The notes: generated from the letters alone by a model not told the origin. Shown: positions 8,184 to 17,532, numbered from the stretch's first letter. The stretch is 32,984 nucleotides of DNA from Candidatus Bathyarchaeota archaeon (GCA_018396395.1 JAGTQN010000005.1:6986-39969); one strand, 5' to 3'. Numbers and translations are program-made.

Positions 8184-8512
8184 GGTTCGTACAGAGGCGA
8201 TCTGTGTAACCCCGTTAAGGATCAGTTAAGTCCGCTTGAATATACGATCAATATTTGGCAGATCATTTTACGGATAGGTTAAGGACTGTCCGGAAAAGGC
8301 TGAAAAATAGGGAGAATCGTACCAATTCGACAGGTCAATCCATCGTATAGATGGCAGGAATAATCGGACTTAACTTAATCGTAGAGGTTGAAAGCCAAAG
8401 ATCGTTTTTACGCCATGTAGCCCGGTGCTGTAACCTTAAGCCTTTCACATCACCTCCTCCACAAGGCTTAGCATGGAAAGGGACTTCGGTCCCAAGAATC
8501 GCATAAAGCCTT
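8184..8512 (+). ncRNA. Candidate structured non-coding RNA in a 580-bp gene-free stretch
   Basis: Between the convergent rtcB and AMP phosphorylase genes (8093-8672) I see no convincing gene but several RNA-like folds. GGTT..ACAGA (8184-8195) pairs with TCTGT..AACC (8201-8211) around a GGCGA loop; two of the pairs are G-U wobbles that exist only in plus-strand RNA. AGTTAAGTCCG (8224-8234) is complementary to 8365-8375. CCATC-GTATA-GATGG forms 8340-8354. GGGAC-TTCG-GTCCC (8480-8493) is a very stable C(UUCG)G hairpin, again a plus-strand form, flanked by AAGGCTT/AAGCCTT (8463-8469, 8506-8512). RNase P and SRP RNA signatures were looked for and not found. The boundaries are guesses. Confidence 0.25.
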
Positions 8513-8672
8513 CCTTAAAGCCATATGCTTGGAGAAAGAGAGCCTAACCCACGTATCCCCGACATAGGTAGGACTAGGTTCCCCATGCCTTTGTCCTCGA
8601 TGGGTATTTAACCTGCCTCAATCAATAAATGTCTTGTGAAAGGACTGGAAACTTGTCCAACCGCCCTATTTT

Positions 8673-10217
8673 TTAGCGCTCAAGGATGAAGGCCCTCCTG
8701 ACCTCAGGAAGCTCCCTCACTTCTTGGATGAGCATTTCCATCGATTCGCCGACAGCTATGAAGCTACCCTCTGCAACGGCCTCCTTCGCAGCCATGAGCT
8801 TCTCAAGATTATCCGCAAAAATAGTGAAAAGGGTATCTCCTGGCTTTACGGGATCCCCAAGCTTCTTCTCAAGGAGGATGCCCGCTCCCTTATCCTTAGG
8901 AGCTCCAGATAGCCTGGCGACCTCCACAAGGCGCCCATTATCGATCCATAGGATGCGACCACCAACCTCGCTGGTAAAAGCGAAGCGATGCCTTCCGACC
9001 TTGATATCTTCTAGGGAAATGTCTGGATCCCCACCCTGTTCGGCTATAATTTCCCTCAGTTTCCGCTCCGCCTTTCCAGAGCTTAAGGTTTCGAGGGCTA
9101 TCTTCTGGCCGCCTTCAAAGCCTGCCATCTCTAGAAGGATTCCCGCAATGCGCACGGCCTTATTGACAAGATCTGGAGCCGAGAGCTTTCCCATAAGAAC
9201 GCCTAGGGCTTCCCTAGCCTCCAAGGCAGGCCCGACTGCATAGCCTATGGGTTGCTCCCCATAGGTTATGGCAGCCTGGGTCCTTATCGAGAGCCTATTA
9301 CCCAGCTCTATGAAGTCTCTGGCCAAGAGGTTCGCCTCTCCTATTGTCTTTACCTTCGTTCCCCTTCCCGTAGGGATGTCTATCACTAGGATCTGGGCGC
9401 CGACGGCCTTCTTCTTACTCATTATGGAGGGGAGGAGGAGGGGGTCTATGGAAAGGGGATGCTCAACCCTTACGAAGATGTCGTCCGCTGGAGCTAGGTA
9501 GAGGGATCCTCCCCATACCATACAGCCGTTCGTCCGCTTCACAACTCGCTTCATTTCCTCGATGCCAAGTTCCACGGGCATGAGAACCTCAACCCTGTCA
9601 GCACTTCCAGCCGCCGATGTGATCGCCCGGCTGCTCGTCTTTGGTATCGTAAGCCCACAGGCTGCCACTATCGGAACGACGAGGAGGGTCGTCTTATCGC
9701 CAGGCGCACCGCCTATTGAATGCTTGTCCACGATAAGCCTTGCGTCGAGCTTTAGGGTTTCACCAGTTTCTACCATGGCTAAGGAAAGGCTTGTTGCCTC
9801 TTCCATGTCAAGGCCATGGTTATGGAGGGCAGTTACGAAGGAAGAGATTTCAACTTGGCTTAGATTTCTTTGTACCACATCCTTCACTATCTCATAGATT
9901 TCGTGGTAGGCAAGCCTTCTTCCATCGAGCCTTCGTCTAATATACTGGAAGGATCGTGGAGGAGATGCTGCCGTAACCTCGAGGATGGCACCCTCCTCAA
10001 GCCTTAAAAATTCCTTAACTCCATCATAAACCCCCAAAACCCCCTTTGGCACGAGGGTCCTTGCCGTGTTAACGATGGCAGTGAGTTCCCTCCCCTCAAA
10101 GCTCAGCTTTACCCTGCCAAGGCTTCTTACTCCAAGGTCCTGGGCATCTTCATCGTTCAGAACGACGATGTACTCTCCACCTGCCTCTAAACCCAGAAGC
10201 CTAGCTACCAATTTCAA
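8673..10217 (-). CDS. deoA: AMP phosphorylase (archaeal DeoA-like nucleoside phosphorylase)
   Basis: The 514-residue protein has the N-terminal beta-barrel domain characteristic of archaeal AMP phosphorylases (residues 1-85, with VVLNDEDAQDLGV), then the thymidine phosphorylase fold: DKHSIGG (164-170), PKTSSRAITSAAGSAD (192-207), the GRGTKVKT loop, and a C-terminal domain containing GDPVKPGDTLFTI. These enzymes split AMP and other NMPs with phosphate to base and ribose 1,5-bisphosphate, the first step of the archaeal pentose bisphosphate route to 3-phosphoglycerate. The later enzymes, R15P isomerase and form III RuBisCO, are not in the window. The TTG start is supported by CGGAGG about 12 bases upstream. 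It diverges from the GTPase gene. Confidence 0.88.
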   Translation of the reverse strand: MKLVARLLGLEAGGEYIVVLNDEDAQDLGVRSLGRVKLSFEGRELTAIVNTARTLVPKGVLGVYDGVKEFLRLEEGAILEVTAASPPRSFQYIRRRLDGRRLAYHEIYEIVKDVVQRNLSQVEISSFVTALHNHGLDMEEATSLSLAMVETGETLKLDARLIVDKHSIGGAPGDKTTLLVVPIVAACGLTIPKTSSRAITSAAGSADRVEVLMPVELGIEEMKRVVKRTNGCMVWGGSLYLAPADDIFVRVEHPLSIDPLLLPSIMSKKKAVGAQILVIDIPTGRGTKVKTIGEANLLARDFIELGNRLSIRTQAAITYGEQPIGYAVGPALEAREALGVLMGKLSAPDLVNKAVRIAGILLEMAGFEGGQKIALETLSSGKAERKLREIIAEQGGDPDISLEDIKVGRHRFAFTSEVGGRILWIDNGRLVEVARLSGAPKDKGAGILLEKKLGDPVKPGDTLFTIFADNLEKLMAAKEAVAEGSFIAVGESMEMLIQEVRELPEVRRAFILER

Positions 10218-10356
10218 GCCTTAAGTCCTCCGAATTGAAGGGAGAGGATAAAGGCACTTAAAGCTTCTACCTCATAGCCTCTACGTCATCCTTATTACAA
10301 AGCTTGAAAGAGAAAAGGAAAGAAAAGGCGAGGAAAGGAAACGGGAAGGAGATACG

Positions 10357-11940
10357 GTGGAAAGGCTTCTTAGGGAAAGGGATTCGGGGAACGTCGAATA
10401 CAAGCTCATGCTCACGAACGATGATCCCCGAACCCTTCAACATCTGGCAACCCAGATACGCTATCGCCTTAATGAAGGGGGAGGCGAAGCTTTCTTCGAG
10501 ATAGGCGTCTCTGATGAGGGCGAACCCTTAGGACTCACAAAAGAAACCCTTAACCGTTCCTTGGATATCCTCAGGCGTTCCTCAGCTATCGTAGGAGCCC
10601 AATGCCAAGTCCTCAGGACAGTCGAAGGTAGAAAGGGGCTTATAGCCGAGGTTCTTGTTAGAGCTTGCCGTGAGGGCGAACTCCCCGTTTATCTTACGAT
10701 ACCGATGCTAGGAAACGTCGACTCTGGAAAGTCAAGCCTCATAGGCGTTCTTTGTACAGGACAGCCGGACGATGGGAATGGTCTTGCCATGTCGAAGGTT
10801 GCAAGGTACCTACATGAGATCGAGATGCGAAGGACCTCAAGCATTTCATCCCACCTCTTGGGCTTCACGGGTGAAGGGGATGCCATCAACTATGGGCTTC
10901 TAAACCCCTTAGACGAGGCCGAAGTCTTCATGAAGAGTGCCAAGATCCTATCCTTCATAGACCTAGGAGGCCACGAAAGGTATCTACGAACGACTTTGAA
11001 GGGAATCATGGGAAGGACCCCTGATTACGTAATCGTAGTCGTAGGTGCCAATGCGGGCATCATAGGAACCACTAAGGAGCACTTGGGCGTAGCTGTGGCT
11101 CTGAGACTTCCGATCATCATCGTCGTAACGAAGGTGGATATGGTTTCTGAGGAGCAGACAACCCATGTCGTCGAGGAGGCCCAGCGCCTTTTGAAGCTTC
11201 CTGGAATCGCCCGCATACCCATCGTTATCACAACTCTTGATGATGCCGTCGTTGCGGCTAGGAACATGGCCACGGGTAGGATCGTTCCAATTTTCCTTGT
11301 GAGCAATAAAACGGGTTTTGGGCTTTCACTCTTAAGATCCTTCCTGAACCTCCTTCCTCCTAGGCTTCGATGGAGCGAGAAGTACGAAAAACCCTTCCTA
11401 ATGTGGATCGATGATAAGTTCAACGTAAAAGGCGTAGGAACAGTCGTTAATGGCATTATACAGGAGGGCTCCGTCGGCCTCGATGACCTCCTGCAACTTG
11501 GTCCCTTCGACGATGGAAGTGCGAAGATCGTAAGGGTGAAGTCGATCCATGTGAACAGGGTTTCCGTGGCTAAGGCCTTCGCAGGTCAGGATGTATGCCT
11601 AGCCTTAGCCAATGTCGATTATGAGGAAGTCCAAAAGGGCTTCGTCCTTCTGGACAAAAGCCAGAGGATGGTACCTGTCAGGGTCTTCGAAGCCCGTATT
11701 ACAGTCCTCCATCACCCCACGACGATTTGGAGGGGATACAACGCCGTCGCCCATATCCAGACGATTAGGCAGACCGTTGAGTTCTTAGAGATGTCAGAGG
11801 AACCCTTGAGGACAGGGGTAACGGCAGATGTGAAGTTTCGATTCAAGTTCAAGCCCGAGTATATTATCCCTGGAGACTGGTTCGTCTTCAGGGAGGGTAG
11901 GACGAGGGGGATAGGCGTTATATCAAATGTTTACGCATAG
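10357..11940 (+). CDS. GTPBP1/2-like translational GTPase (EF-Tu superfamily)
   Basis: Residues 112-270 form a GTPase domain: P loop GNVDSGKSS (119-127), G3 motif DLGGHE (202-207) and G4 motif TKVD (258-261). Two beta-barrel domains follow (about 345-527), containing DKFNVKGVGTVVNGII and a C-terminal GDWFVFREGRTRGIG block typical of domain III. The 110-residue N-terminal extension matches the layout of eukaryotic GTPBP1/GTPBP2 and their archaeal relatives, which act on ribosomes or RNA rather than as canonical elongation factors. The exact role in archaea is not established. The start is GTG with AAGGAG five bases ahead. A short T run follows the gene. It is divergent from AMP phosphorylase with a 139-bp shared upstream region. 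Confidence 0.85.
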   Translation: MERLLRERDSGNVEYKLMLTNDDPRTLQHLATQIRYRLNEGGGEAFFEIGVSDEGEPLGLTKETLNRSLDILRRSSAIVGAQCQVLRTVEGRKGLIAEVLVRACREGELPVYLTIPMLGNVDSGKSSLIGVLCTGQPDDGNGLAMSKVARYLHEIEMRRTSSISSHLLGFTGEGDAINYGLLNPLDEAEVFMKSAKILSFIDLGGHERYLRTTLKGIMGRTPDYVIVVVGANAGIIGTTKEHLGVAVALRLPIIIVVTKVDMVSEEQTTHVVEEAQRLLKLPGIARIPIVITTLDDAVVAARNMATGRIVPIFLVSNKTGFGLSLLRSFLNLLPPRLRWSEKYEKPFLMWIDDKFNVKGVGTVVNGIIQEGSVGLDDLLQLGPFDDGSAKIVRVKSIHVNRVSVAKAFAGQDVCLALANVDYEEVQKGFVLLDKSQRMVPVRVFEARITVLHHPTTIWRGYNAVAHIQTIRQTVEFLEMSEEPLRTGVTADVKFRFKFKPEYIIPGDWFVFREGRTRGIGVISNVYA

Positions 11941-12046
11941 GCCTTTCATCCTATAGAATGTATGAAGAATACTTCCATACGATTTGATTTGAATCGATCC
12001 TTCCTTTTTCTCTAACCCTTAATCCCGTTGGAACTTCCCCATCCTT

Positions 12047-12868
12047 CTAGGGCGTTCCTTGTGGAACGATGGAGCCCCCCTTTTGCTCGATGAGTTCCCT
12101 CAATCTTTCAGCAGTCCTTTCAATGGATTCCTTAGCCTTTTCCAAAGTCTCAGAGCTTGTCGTAAGATGGAGTTCAATATAGCCCCTCCCCTCCTCCATC
12201 TTTGGATGGGATTTCACATAGACCGTTGCATTCTCACGCATAGCCACATCGATGAGGGGGGCGAGGTCGGATTCAAAGATCCCTTCTACCCTAAGGCTTT
12301 TCTCATGGAAGACACTTTTTGAAAGATTCCTTATGATCGGAGCGATACTCTCCTCGAAGATTGCCTCCATCTCCGAGGGGACCCCTGGAAGGGCTACCAA
12401 GAAACCACCATCAAGCTTTATCAAAACCCCTGGTGCAGTTCCAACAGGATTATGGAGGGCCGAGGAACCCTCAGGAATCTTTGCCATTTTTAACCTAGCG
12501 GGAGTAAACTCATATTTTTGCCCTCGCTCCCTCGAAAGATGGGCATAATGCTCCTTTATCATATTTAAGGCTTTAACATCCAATACGAGGGATCTACCCA
12601 AACCCTTTGCAATGCCCTCTAAGGTTTTATCGTCAAAGGTTGGACCCAGTCCTCCTGTCGTTATGATGAGGTCGGGCTTGCGATTGAGGGATTCCCTAAT
12701 CGTTTCGGCAATAACATCGACATCATCCCCTACGACCGTGATCCTCCTAACCCTTCCACCTAGGCTCACAATCCTTCTAGCGAGGAACTGGGCATTCGTG
12801 TTGGCTATCTTTCCGATGAGAAGTTCCTCACCTATACTTATCAGCTCGACATGGGGATTTATGGCCAT
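12047..12868 (-). CDS. CinA N-terminal-type / molybdopterin-binding domain protein (COG1058)
   Basis: The 273-residue protein carries the MoCF_biosynth-type domain of the CinA N terminus: GEELLIG (13-19), NTNAQFLARRI, ITTGGLGPTFDD (69-80), and LPGVPSEM (near 164-171). It lacks the C-terminal NMN deamidase domain of full-length CinA, as do most archaeal homologues. Bacterial CinA-N (COG1058) has been linked to ADP-ribose pyrophosphatase activity in NAD repair; the archaeal function is unproven. A purine-rich AAGGGAAG precedes the ATG. It lies on the same strand as the UPF0182 and tail-anchored genes, 214 bases downstream, and may be the last gene of that transcript. Confidence 0.83.
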   Translation of the reverse strand: MAINPHVELISIGEELLIGKIANTNAQFLARRIVSLGGRVRRITVVGDDVDVIAETIRESLNRKPDLIITTGGLGPTFDDKTLEGIAKGLGRSLVLDVKALNMIKEHYAHLSRERGQKYEFTPARLKMAKIPEGSSALHNPVGTAPGVLIKLDGGFLVALPGVPSEMEAIFEESIAPIIRNLSKSVFHEKSLRVEGIFESDLAPLIDVAMRENATVYVKSHPKMEEGRGYIELHLTTSSETLEKAKESIERTAERLRELIEQKGGSIVPQGTP

Positions 12869-13082
12869 TCTTCCCTTCCCTTCATTCGCTCTTTTTTATT
12901 CCTCGATCTTTGAAAGCATCCGAAAGACTCTTAAGCTTTCGCAATGCCCTAGCCCTTTTCGAAAAGAAAAAATAGGCTTGCACATAGGAGCTAAAGCTAT
13001 CCCTTTGTTCCCTTCTAAGTTTCCTGGGACTTCTTCCTTGAAAGACTTCCTTAGACCACCTAGCCATCCATGGGATGGATGA

Positions 13083-13373
13083 TTAGTGCTTTACCCAGAT
13101 GTAGACAAGGATTAGGAGAAGGACGGCTCCGATGATGAGGAGAAACCTTAGGATGCCATTACGCTCAAGGATTGTCAGGGATGCCGAAAGGCGTAAGAGG
13201 GGGTTAGAAGATGTTAGCATCTCAACAAGAACCTTGGCTTCTTCTATCGTAAAGGATCCTCCATCCACCAGAACCTTCCCTTCCCTTCTCTCAAATCTAT
13301 GGGGACCTAAGCGGAAGGGACCCCTGAAACCCGACTTCAGCCAGAGTTCAAATTCCTCAGGGACTTGGCTCAT
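13083..13373 (-). CDS. Small tail-anchored membrane protein (unknown)
   Basis: This 96-residue protein has a soluble N-terminal part (1-70) and one C-terminal transmembrane segment, FLLIIGAVLLLILVYIWVKH (about 77-96), ending in a short basic tail. That layout suggests a tail-anchored protein with its N terminus in the cytoplasm. The soluble part includes GPFRLGPHRFERREG and an IEEAKVLVEML helix; I recognise no family. Its ATG lies seven bases after the stop of the UPF0182 gene, so the two are almost certainly co-translated and may form one complex at the membrane. Confidence 0.68.
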   Translation of the reverse strand: MSQVPEEFELWLKSGFRGPFRLGPHRFERREGKVLVDGGSFTIEEAKVLVEMLTSSNPLLRLSASLTILERNGILRFLLIIGAVLLLILVYIWVKH

Positions 13374-13380
13374 AGCCTAT

Positions 13381-16125
13381 TTAACCATATTTTACTGCGA
13401 AGTAGTTAAGTTTCACGATTCCTCCCTTGGCTTCCATGGTTCCAAAGAAAACTGTGTCAGAACCTGAATACCAGCAATAGACCTCCTTCAAGGCATTTCC
13501 TTCCACATAGTTTAGGATGAACTCGTCTATGACTGAGGATATCTGGTTCCATTGATCCTCCTCTACATAAGTCAAGTTGGCTATGAGGATTTCGACATTG
13601 GCTCGTAGGGCTGTCGGCTCGATCAACCGAAAGCCCCTCAAGGTAAAGGACTCCTTGAGCCTTTTCAGCCTCCCTTCCTTCCCAACTTCTGTATGGGGGA
13701 CCAATCCTGTGAGGAGGGCATAGGCTTCCCTCGCGCTATTTCCTGCGACAACCTTCGTCCCCGTTAGAGCATCTATGGCGACGACGAAGGCAAGCTTTGT
13801 TGTAACGGCTTCAGCAACCCTCGTAAGGATGTAGACTGGGATGAAGTAGTAGAGGCTTCCACCTATGGAGTAGAGAAGGATGTTTCCAAGTCTGTTGTTG
13901 GGAAGAAGGCTCCTTTGCTGTTGAACGAACTTATCGGTTTCTACAGCTTGGAGGGCTGCTGAGGGCCCTATAAGCTGGGTTGATGAGGCACTCGTAACCC
14001 TGTAGAGCTCGATTTTTCCTAGGGCGGATCCTCCATAGGACACATAAAGCCCTGCCAGGTTTCGTCCTGGAGATTGCTCGAACTCAACAAGCTGGACACC
14101 GACGAATTGGGGCTCCTCCCCGACCAGCATAACAATGTAATGGACTTGGGTTTGGGCTGGCCTTTCGAAGAAGTCCGATCGAGACCTCCAAACCGTAGGG
14201 TCCTCCACATGGTAATAAAAATGTACATCAAGCTGACCAGCCTCACTAGGAAGGCCTAAGAGACGTTCTGGGTAGCGGAGCTGGGGTATGAGCCATGATG
14301 GAGGTTCATTCCAAGACTTGTAGTAGCTTCTATAGAAGTCTACGAGGAATCCATCGGGCTTTCCTACGATGAAACCCTGAAGCCTTCCATCCTCCATGTC
14401 CACAAGGACTACTGCAAAGAACCGCAGATAGGAGGAGGCCGAGAAATCCGTATGGAGTGGGTAATTTATGTATACCTGGACTAGGTAGTAAAGCCTTTCT
14501 CCATCGCACACGGGATAAGCATCTGGATCAACCTCAAGCCCGTAGATGAGGATGCCCTTAACGCGCTTAAGGACGTCACGGTTGTAGAGCATAGGTATGC
14601 TTTCTTGAGGAGGTGTGAAGGCAAAGCCCAGTTGCCCCTCGAAAAGGAACCAAAGGGCCCGCTCCCATCCTGAAAGCACGTAATCAGGCTCCCCAGAGTA
14701 GGTAACATTCTCTATCTCGCTAAAGTCCCTTAGTCCCGTATAGACGTTCTCCTCGAAGCCCTCACCATAGTATATGCGGGGCTCATTCTCCAGCCCAAAG
14801 CATTCCTTGACATTGACGTATTCCCCTGAGTGGCTGTCGAGGACTATGATCCTCGAGGCATGGGTATAGATGATGTGGCGGCTGATCCAATCGTCACTCG
14901 GATAGTAAATCGTTGTTGGGGCAACCCAGTATTCTCTGCCGTTATAATATATGATATCAGAGTCGCTCAGGGTCATCCAATTGACGCCTATCTGGCCCTT
15001 CATCTTCGTATAGGCTGCATCTTGGTCCCATTGTCTTACAAGGGAAAGGAGCTTCTCAATGTTTCCTGTAGGGACCTGTTGTATGGCATACTCGGGAATA
15101 TTATCGACACCAGAAGCCCATCTGGTAACCTTTATCCTATTCCTAGTTAGGGGCATCCATTCATACTCGACCCATTTATTGTTCCAGTTAACCCTGTACC
15201 AAGCGATTATGGCAACATCGCCTAAAAGGGCGGCAGAAACGATCAGAGCGATGCCTGTCAAGATGATCCTTCGCCTTTTGGCAAAGGAAAGGTTTCCTCC
15301 CAGGATTCCAAAATGGAAAAGGGTAGCCATGGTTACGAAGGCTGCAAGGAGGATGACCGTAAGGGCGAAGTCATAGGGCATTGTGGCATCCATGGGCCTG
15401 AAGGGGGAGCCTAAGATAATTCCTAGGACGATCAGGGATAGGATTACGAAGACATCCCGAATCCAGGCATTTCCCTGCTCAAGGAGGAATTCGCCCACAA
15501 GCCTTATGCCGAGCCTCAGGGAAGCGATTCCAAGGATGGATAGGGCTATGGCATAAAGAAGCCTGTACTGGCTTTCTAGGGTAGGTATGAGGGAAAGGAG
15601 CTCCTCACCCGATGGCAAAATAATCGGCAGAGTTAGGATTCTGGGTAGGAGCCTCCAGTCCCCAAAGCCCTTAAGCACCATAAGCATGGGAACTGTTAGG
15701 TTTCCTAATCCAGGAAGACCGTTGAAGTAGCTGAGGAAGGCGAAGGAAATGGACCACTTCACGAGCTGCCAGAAGGCCCATAGGGACTTCGAAACTCCAA
15801 AGCGGATAGGTATAGGTTTCGAGGGACCCATGCCAATCCTCCTCTGAAGCCACTCTCCCCAGTTGGATATGTCGTAGAGCTGGCTTCTCTGAGGCTTGGG
15901 GTTGATCGCGAGGCATGAGAAGAGGGCTGCGAAGATGAAGGTATAGCCTTCGTAGAAAACTGTATTAAACCAATCTATGCCCGCTTTGCGGAGATACATA
16001 GTCTGAAGAATGTTCCAACGAAGCCGGGCAAAGGCTATGATAAGGCTTAGGGGAAGGGCTAGAATGATGGCTAGGGCAAGCCAAAGAAGGAGTCTCGAAG
16101 ACCTAGATTCGTATGAGTGCGACAT
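13381..16125 (-). CDS. UPF0182 family large membrane protein
   Basis: The 914-residue protein has about seven transmembrane segments in its first 310 residues (for example LALAIILALPLSLIIAFA near 15-32, FVILSLIVLGIILG near 224-237 and IILTGIALIVSAALLG near 287-302), then a 600-residue domain predicted outside the cell. Blocks in that domain, such as QLRYPERLLGLP, FYYHVEDPTVW, GRNLAGLYVSYGG and YFIPVYI, match the order seen in UPF0182 (COG1615) proteins. The function of that family is unknown. UPF0182 is best known from bacteria, notably actinobacteria and cyanobacteria, so an archaeal copy is of interest. It heads a minus-strand operon with a tail-anchored protein and possibly a CinA-type gene. 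TATA-like TTATTATCG lies about 25-35 bases upstream. Confidence 0.75.
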   Translation of the reverse strand: MSHSYESRSSRLLLWLALAIILALPLSLIIAFARLRWNILQTMYLRKAGIDWFNTVFYEGYTFIFAALFSCLAINPKPQRSQLYDISNWGEWLQRRIGMGPSKPIPIRFGVSKSLWAFWQLVKWSISFAFLSYFNGLPGLGNLTVPMLMVLKGFGDWRLLPRILTLPIILPSGEELLSLIPTLESQYRLLYAIALSILGIASLRLGIRLVGEFLLEQGNAWIRDVFVILSLIVLGIILGSPFRPMDATMPYDFALTVILLAAFVTMATLFHFGILGGNLSFAKRRRIILTGIALIVSAALLGDVAIIAWYRVNWNNKWVEYEWMPLTRNRIKVTRWASGVDNIPEYAIQQVPTGNIEKLLSLVRQWDQDAAYTKMKGQIGVNWMTLSDSDIIYYNGREYWVAPTTIYYPSDDWISRHIIYTHASRIIVLDSHSGEYVNVKECFGLENEPRIYYGEGFEENVYTGLRDFSEIENVTYSGEPDYVLSGWERALWFLFEGQLGFAFTPPQESIPMLYNRDVLKRVKGILIYGLEVDPDAYPVCDGERLYYLVQVYINYPLHTDFSASSYLRFFAVVLVDMEDGRLQGFIVGKPDGFLVDFYRSYYKSWNEPPSWLIPQLRYPERLLGLPSEAGQLDVHFYYHVEDPTVWRSRSDFFERPAQTQVHYIVMLVGEEPQFVGVQLVEFEQSPGRNLAGLYVSYGGSALGKIELYRVTSASSTQLIGPSAALQAVETDKFVQQQRSLLPNNRLGNILLYSIGGSLYYFIPVYILTRVAEAVTTKLAFVVAIDALTGTKVVAGNSAREAYALLTGLVPHTEVGKEGRLKRLKESFTLRGFRLIEPTALRANVEILIANLTYVEEDQWNQISSVIDEFILNYVEGNALKEVYCWYSGSDTVFFGTMEAKGGIVKLNYFAVKYG

Positions 16126-16268
16126 CGCCTATAATAATCGAATCGTCGATAATAAGTTAAGCGTAGGGCTACCACAAGTTTGAAGGCTTCTCTTAGCTTT
16201 AAAGGCTTCATTCGATTCCTTACCTTATCGATTGCATAAAGATTCGATACCCAATACTAACTCATTTT

Positions 16269-16328
16269 GGCTTGGCATTTCTGCCATTTAGAAGCCCTAT
16301 CCATAAAGCCTTTTCATGCGGAAAAGGC
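16269..16328. other. Two adjacent hairpins in the UPF0182/ino1 divergent region
   Basis: The 300-bp region 16126-16425 holds no gene. It contains TGGCA-TTTC-TGCCA (16273-16286) inside an outer GGCT/AGCC pair (16269-16272, 16293-16296), and GCCTTTTC-ATGCG-GAAAAGGC (16308-16328). Either could be a regulatory site or a terminator. Hairpins of this size do occur by chance in a window this long, so the call is weak. Confidence 0.3.
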
Positions 16329-16425
16329 CTTCCTAGAAGGGTTAGGGTATAGGGAAAGTTTCCTTAAGGCTTTGAGGTCTGGTCGTAGATGAGCCCCCAG
16401 CAAAACTTATTTCCTAAGAAAGGCA

Positions 16426-17532
16426 ATGAAATTAAAGGTTCTGTTCAGAATGCCTGAAATCAAGATAGCGATTATAGGGATTGGCAACTGCTGTTCCGCC
16501 TTTGTTCAAGGCCTTTACTATCTAAAGGCAAAGGAAAAGGGGGAGGGCCCCTCGAAGGAAAACCTTGGCTTTCCATATCCTGAAGTCGGGGGTTACAAGG
16601 TTTCGGACATATCGGTTGTGGCAGCCTTTGACATCGATGTGAATAAAATTGGTAAGGATCTTTCAGAGGCTATTTTCTCTGAGCCTAACACAGCTTGGAG
16701 GTTTCAGGAGGTCCCGGAACTTGGCGTGAAGGTTCTAAAGGGTAAGGCCCTTGATGGCATCGGCGATCATTTAAAGGGCATAATCCAACTGGACGATTCT
16801 CCAGCCCCAGAGATTAGTAGGGCCCTTAAGGATGCGGGAGCAGAGCTCGCCCTAAACCTCATCCCCAGTGGAGCTGTAAAGGCGTCTAGGCATTATGCCA
16901 AGGAAGCCATAAAGGCAGGTTGTGCCTTCATCAACGCTACTCCCGTTACCTTAGCCAGTGATAAAGAATGGGGAAGGCGCTTCAGTAAGGCTGGCCTCCC
17001 ACTAGCTGGCGACGACCTTATGGATCAGGCTGGCTCAACAGTTTTTCATAAGGCTATCTTGGAAGCTTTGCATAGGAGGAATATTCGCATCGAGAAAAGC
17101 TACTCCCTCGATGTGGGAGGGGGAACAGAGGACCTAAACGCCCTTGAAAGGCAGAGGAATCTCCTTAAGCGTAGGTTTAAGACGGAATCCATAAGGGCCA
17201 CGCTTCCGTACAACTTTCAGATAGCAGCCGGAACGACGGACTATGTGGGCTCCTTGAAGAATAAAAGGGTCAGCTATCTTTGGATCGAGGGCCGATATTT
17301 CGCTGGGGCCCCGATATCGATAGATATCAAAGTAACGAGCCTGGATGCCCCTAATGGGGCAGGTGTCCTGATGGATGTGGTGAGGGGAGTTAAGGTAGCC
17401 CTGGACCAAGGCTTGGGAGGCCCCCTTGAGGTTGTTTCGGCTTATGGATTCAAGGTGCCCCCATCTCCTATGCCCATCCAAGAGGCCATGAGGCGTTTTG
17501 AGGCCTTCGTCAAAGGAAAGGAGGCCCTTTGA
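16426..17532 (+). CDS. ino1: Myo-inositol-1-phosphate synthase (inositol-3-phosphate synthase)
   Basis: The 368-residue protein has the N-terminal NAD-binding glycine motif IAIIGIGNCCSAFVQG (14-29), then AFDID, the NLIPSG and FINATPV blocks of the catalytic domain, AGDDLMDQAGST, LDVGGGTEDLNAL and the SYLWIEGR segment. These define the actinobacterial/archaeal short type of myo-inositol-phosphate synthase, which converts glucose 6-phosphate to inositol phosphate. In archaea the product feeds archaetidylinositol lipids and, in hyperthermophiles, di-inositol phosphate solutes. The ATG at 16450 (MPEIKIAIIG) aligns better with homologous N termini than the ATG at 16426; neither has a strong Shine-Dalgarno site. 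It overlaps the next gene. Confidence 0.92.
   Translation: MKLKVLFRMPEIKIAIIGIGNCCSAFVQGLYYLKAKEKGEGPSKENLGFPYPEVGGYKVSDISVVAAFDIDVNKIGKDLSEAIFSEPNTAWRFQEVPELGVKVLKGKALDGIGDHLKGIIQLDDSPAPEISRALKDAGAELALNLIPSGAVKASRHYAKEAIKAGCAFINATPVTLASDKEWGRRFSKAGLPLAGDDLMDQAGSTVFHKAILEALHRRNIRIEKSYSLDVGGGTEDLNALERQRNLLKRRFKTESIRATLPYNFQIAAGTTDYVGSLKNKRVSYLWIEGRYFAGAPISIDIKVTSLDAPNGAGVLMDVVRGVKVALDQGLGGPLEVVSAYGFKVPPSPMPIQEAMRRFEAFVKGKEAL

Noticed and set aside
8224-8375. 11-bp inverted repeat AGTTAAGTCCG/CGGACTTAACT as a separate mobile element
   Set aside because: About one such pair at this spacing is expected by chance in 33 kb, so by itself it is not evidence; it is mentioned only as part of the candidate RNA.
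8335-8448. 37-codon minus-strand frame from GTG with GGAGGTGA just upstream
   Set aside because: The ribosome-site match is excellent, but the spacing is very short (four bases), the product has no recognisable feature, and the stretch is better explained by RNA-like folds.
8093-8672. RNase P RNA or SRP RNA
   Set aside because: Searched by eye on both strands for the GAGGAAAGTCC and ACAGA..GGCTTA cores of RNase P and the GGAAGGxAGCAGCC core of SRP; none was present in a convincing form.
12882-13067. 61-codon basic frame on the minus strand between the tail-anchored gene and the CinA-type gene
   Set aside because: It lies in the right place for an operon gene but has no Shine-Dalgarno site, no recognisable motif and a composition consistent with chance. 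It remains possible.
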